A stretch of DNA of 64,000 bases from Atherinomorus stipes (lineage: Eukaryota; Chordata; Actinopteri; Atheriniformes; Atherinidae): NCBI GenBank assembly GCA_023101725.1, contig JALJCO010003968.1, positions 1,426,001 to 1,490,000 on the forward strand, in the 5' to 3' direction. Shown here piece after piece: positions 60,454-64,000 of the stretch (the first letter of the stretch is position 1; each line of letters starts with the position of its first letter). The translations under genes and the position numbers were made by a program. Under the pieces are notes generated by a model. That model was not told the origin of the DNA. It worked only from the letters and a program-made list of their open reading frames with translations, and searched no databases.

Positions 60454-62890
60454 CTCTGGTGAAAGGCAGTTTAGATGTGATTATGATACAGTATGAAGAA
60501 CAAAAAAGCGTATGGTCATATCAGCCTATTGGTTTGAGCTGAAATGCTCCCCTAATGTCTTTTCTAATGTAGCTTTTATGTGCGACATTAGTATCACTCA
60601 TGACATGTTCAAATCACTAAACCTAATGTAAGCTGTTCCATTAGAGAAGGTTAAAGTTTGCAGGAATCCAGTTGGCAACTCCAGAAATTACATAACCAAA
60701 AGGGATGTAGTTTCAGCCAACAATGCCTGAAACACAAGGGAAGTCAATTGGTATTTCAGCACTATAAGCTAGTAAAACAGGTGTGTAATGCATTTATAAG
60801 CAAAAAGAAAATAAGCCACTTTTTGCCACTTTGCCTATAAGCCAGTAGGTTAACAGTTCTGTCAAGCACACATCTCCTAAACGCATTGATTTTGCTAACT
60901 GATTTATACATGTGCGTCTCTAAATTAAGACAAACCTGCCAAATTGGGGTTAAGTTTTAATTTGGCGAGTATGAATAAAATCTACTAGCTGCTTTAGGAT
61001 GTGATGAATTAGTGATACATCTTTGAAGTGAACAAGAAGAGCCTAAACTTTACCCCTGCTGGTTAGCAGGCAGGGGAGGGAAGGTAGGTTGATTGGCACA
61101 GACGCAGCCAATCACATGCGTGGATTATACCATTGTATAAAACAATGTAGTGCCGCAGACCAGATTCACAGAGTGACAGAAAAAAACAAAAGTGACCATA
61201 TGCAGGATCTTAGAAAAAACGAAATGAGCAAAAGTGATTAAATTAAGCAATCCCTGGCTGTATCTAAATAATAATGGACACTGCATAGTTAACCAAATTA
61301 GAAAAATATAAAGATCCGTCATTCTATGTGAAGTGTGAAAAAGTTCAGGCTTTGGTCTTATTTGATTTGTCTGCTGTGGTTCTGTGTTCAGCTGTTCATT
61401 TAAAGATTTAATTAAAATCTTAATCAATAATCTTTTCTTTTTAACAATCTAAAAATAAAGTTTTTATAAAAACTGAATAAATTATTTACCAACACACAGA
61501 TCACTCCAAAAAAAAAGGTAAATTAGGTTTAAATAGAAGCTCAGAGTAATGATATGTAAAGGGCATTTGTAAAGCTGGAAAAGCGAACTCCTCAACAAGA
61601 CACCTTTAAAAAGAAGTGGACCTCAGAAGCAAACTACAAAATTTCCTGAACACTATACTCCATTAAATCTCAGACATCCTTTGGCTGTGTGTTTACTGTA
61701 GTGTACTGTATGTGGTGTTCATAAAAAATAAAATAAATAAAGTGTTGGTTGGATGGTGTGAATAACTGTTGGTTCGGAACAGGTTTGTAAGTTACTTTGC
61801 TACGTGCCAGAAATCAGAATGTTGAGATAATGTTCTTTGTGTTGTCCAGAAAATGTTAACAAAAACTATTTAAAGAAACACATATACTTTTGAAACATAA
61901 ATAACCTGAAAAAGGTAAACAGAAATTGTGATTGGCTGGTAACTGGAGTCCGCCGGCCACATTGGCTGGCGATCAGCAAAGTTAATTTAAAGCCCTGCAT
62001 GTAAGCATAACTACTAAGTGATACTTAAAGAAAGTAGGTGTTTGTACTTTTATGTTGGAGGCTGACAACTGATATAAGGCAGTGTAAATAAACAGCATTT
62101 AAATAATGGCAGAAGCAGCAAGGCTGGCAGCGTGAACACAATTATTATTCTACAAAGGGTCTCCTGGAGCAAATCTTCAAACAGCTGGCAGGAGAGCTGG
62201 CACGTGAGATGCCTCTGTACAAAACGGCTGCAAGTACTCATAGATGAGCTTTGCAGCAGAAGCTTTAACAGAACAAAAGGCAGGTTTCCCAATACACTCT
62301 TGATCTCTGTGTACCACTGAATGCAGGTGAAAACTGAAGATTATTTGCAGCTTAATTCAGTATTGTCTCAGTCTTGGATGAGCACCTGTGACTACTTTCA
62401 TCCCCGTGGCAACTATGACAAGTTGTTTGGTAGTATAATTATGAAGTTTTAATGGTCATAATGGGACATTTATGAGCAAGGAGTTGTTGTATGAAAACTT
62501 ATGTTATCAAGGAGACATTTGAAAATGTTATACAGAACAAAGGGAAACTCTATCAGAAGAAAATAATCTAAAACTTTTATCTTTATGATCTTTGCTGTAT
62601 GTACTTGCATGAATGGAGAGCTAATCCTGCTGATAAAATGGTATTTTTTCAAATCTTAAATGTATTATGTCTTTTTTATGCTTTACTTTTGGCACATTCA
62701 CCATATGTGCTGATGAATACTGCTGTGAGATTGCTGAATCTCAGGTTTGGATTCTGGCCATCAGATCCTTTTTGTTACATTTTCCCAAAATGAGAAAAGA
62801 ATCTAGCCAAGATCTGATCAAAATCCTTCCCATGGGGTTACATGCACAAAGCTTTCTCTTCTTTTCTCTTTCTTTTATTCTTCTTCTTTA
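60454..62890 (+). other. Inferred intron before the insyn2a coding exon
   Basis: AT-rich non-coding sequence; no exon recognised. The last 30 bases are pyrimidine-rich and lead into the splice acceptor. Confidence 0.45.
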
Positions 62891-62903
62891 TCTTTTTTTC
62901 CAG
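62891..62903 (+). promoter_or_regulatory. Splice acceptor of insyn2a coding exon
   Basis: TCTTTTTTTCCAG follows a longer TTC-rich tract (62850-62900), a strong polypyrimidine tract and AG. The ATG comes five bases after the AG. Confidence 0.85.
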
Positions 62904-62908
62904 GAACT

Positions 62909-64000
62909 ATGGTGAGCAAAGAGGACATCAAATGTGTTGTCCTCTCAAATTCAGATGAATCAGACTCGGAGACAGGCCCATCACACACTGCAGAGCCCAG
63001 ATCAGAATCAGACAAGCTACTAGTGAAGAAGAGGAACAAGGCCTTGCAAGTCCGTTTTAAAGATATCTGCGAGGCTCAGAGGGAGCATCGGGGACGACAC
63101 TCCAGGTCCATTTCCTGCAAAGTAACACACAGAAAGTACTTGACCATGCCTGCCAGGCGCTCTATTCCTAATGTGACCAAGAGCACTGGTGTTCAGACCT
63201 CCCCAGACCTCACTAAGCGATACAAGACTTTTCCTTTTGAAAGGAAAAAAGGACATACATTTAAACATACCGCTTTGGTGGAAGATTACAGAGGACAAAA
63301 CAATGGGTTTTTGAGTGATATAAAGACAGGAAAAGAGGACGAACAACCTGTTGGAGAATCCTCTCAGTACAAGGGTAAGATTGTGGGGCAGACAAAAGCT
63401 TTGCTTCACCACACTGATGACAGCAGCGACACAGAGGATTTGCTTTCCAGTGCCAACTGTTTGGATGGACCCTCGTGTCCAGACTCATCACATTTCTCGG
63501 AAGAGGGCCAACCTTCTAGCCCTCCTTCTAAAAGTGAACCAGAATACCAGGTTTGTGGGAAATGGACCAAACACAAAGGATTATCCAAAGAAGACACAGA
63601 TGCTGGCACTTCCTCAAAGCGCCAGCTGGCTGAATCAGAGTTTTCACAGGACAAGCCAAAGGGCACAGGCCCTGTTGCGTGGAACTCTTTGACACAGGTG
63701 GAGTCAATAGGAAGCCCATCGATGAGCTGTAAACGGAAAAAGGGTCCGCAGCTCAGTGAACAGCAGTCCCAGCCCTTTCCTCATAGTGCTAAATGCTCTG
63801 TGCAGTCACAAGGGCAGTGTCGGACAAGGCATGTGTCAGCCTCCTCTAAACTGCAGCGATCAGCTGAGGGGGACGAGGGATTTCCACCAGGAGGCACAGG
63901 AACCCTAGGCATGGGGAGAAGCCAGCAGATAATACCCTTATCTGGAGACAAGGATATCAAAGCACAGCTGCAGGCCATGGAGAGTCTCATCAACTCGAGC
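62909..64000 (+). CDS. insyn2a: Inhibitory synaptic factor 2A, N-terminal part (runs off window)
   Basis: Encodes the first 364 residues of insyn2a (FAM196A), a neuronal protein known in mammals from proximity proteomics of the gephyrin complex at inhibitory synapses. The start MVSKEDIKC matches the family start. Residues 40-57 read KKRNKALQVRFKDICEAQ and residues 85-101 read SIPNVTKSTGVQTSPDL, both strongly conserved blocks of INSYN2A. Residues 351-364 (KAQLQAMESLINSS) begin the conserved C-terminal helical region. Between them lies a poorly conserved, serine-rich, probably disordered linker. No stop occurs; the exon continues beyond base 64000. Mammalian INSYN2A is about 480 residues, so roughly three quarters is present. 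The paralogue INSYN2B lacks the first block in this form, which favours 2A. In mammals the gene lies antisense in a DOCK1 intron. Confidence 0.93.
   Translation, partial: MVSKEDIKCVVLSNSDESDSETGPSHTAEPRSESDKLLVKKRNKALQVRFKDICEAQREHRGRHSRSISCKVTHRKYLTMPARRSIPNVTKSTGVQTSPDLTKRYKTFPFERKKGHTFKHTALVEDYRGQNNGFLSDIKTGKEDEQPVGESSQYKGKIVGQTKALLHHTDDSSDTEDLLSSANCLDGPSCPDSSHFSEEGQPSSPPSKSEPEYQVCGKWTKHKGLSKEDTDAGTSSKRQLAESEFSQDKPKGTGPVAWNSLTQVESIGSPSMSCKRKKGPQLSEQQSQPFPHSAKCSVQSQGQCRTRHVSASSKLQRSAEGDEGFPPGGTGTLGMGRSQQIIPLSGDKDIKAQLQAMESLINSS

Overview
This window looks like nuclear DNA of a teleost fish. It has long AT-rich non-coding stretches, many dinucleotide microsatellites, two families of Tc1/mariner transposase remnants, tRNA-derived SINEs, hAT-type and TTAA-flanked non-autonomous transposons, and several interspersed repeats I know only from bony fish genomes. 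Nothing prokaryotic, viral (apart from one solo LTR) or plasmid-like is present. The species cannot be named from this sequence alone.

Gene content is very low. The only protein-coding gene I can identify with confidence is at the right edge. A splice acceptor ending at 62903 leads into an open frame from the ATG at 62909 that is still open at base 64000 (364 codons, no stop). It encodes the N-terminal part of inhibitory synaptic factor 2A (insyn2a, formerly FAM196A). Upstream are a possible TATA box and first exon (about 54379-55057, with strong splice donors) and a possible internal 5' exon (59943-60090) with good acceptor and donor sites. If that exon is used, its frame gives a 57-codon upstream ORF overlapping the insyn2a start. 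Neither upstream exon is proven. In mammals INSYN2A lies antisense inside an intron of DOCK1, so much of the window could be dock1 intron on the minus strand, but I recognised no dock1 exon.

From 1 to 20 kb there is mostly unique non-coding DNA with several TTAA-flanked elements (1.3-2.0, 4.4-4.9, 5.0-5.7, 13.4-14.2 kb), a minus-strand tRNA-type SINE (7.5-7.8 kb) and simple repeats. From 21 to 25.4 kb is a dense repeat cluster: a foldback structure with about 270-290 bp arms around a G-rich loop, a second partial copy of that module, a CpG-rich segment with TATA and donor signals, and a second copy of the 4.4 kb element carrying a nested solo LTR. From 26 to 31.2 kb are two dead Tc1-like transposases, a LINE fragment, a SINE and small inverted-repeat elements. 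From 31 to 49 kb it is mainly unique sequence with scattered SINE, hAT and TTAA insertions. From 49.6 to 53.5 kb is another transposon cluster, including an element with a piece of a protein resembling the P2X7 C-terminal-domain family and an 865 bp near-palindrome. From 54 to 64 kb is the inferred insyn2a transcription unit.

I found no convincing new biological system. The leads most worth testing are the candidate insyn2a 5' exons with an overlapping upstream ORF, the G-rich foldback module, and the concentration of TTAA-flanked elements (seven TIR families, eight copies).
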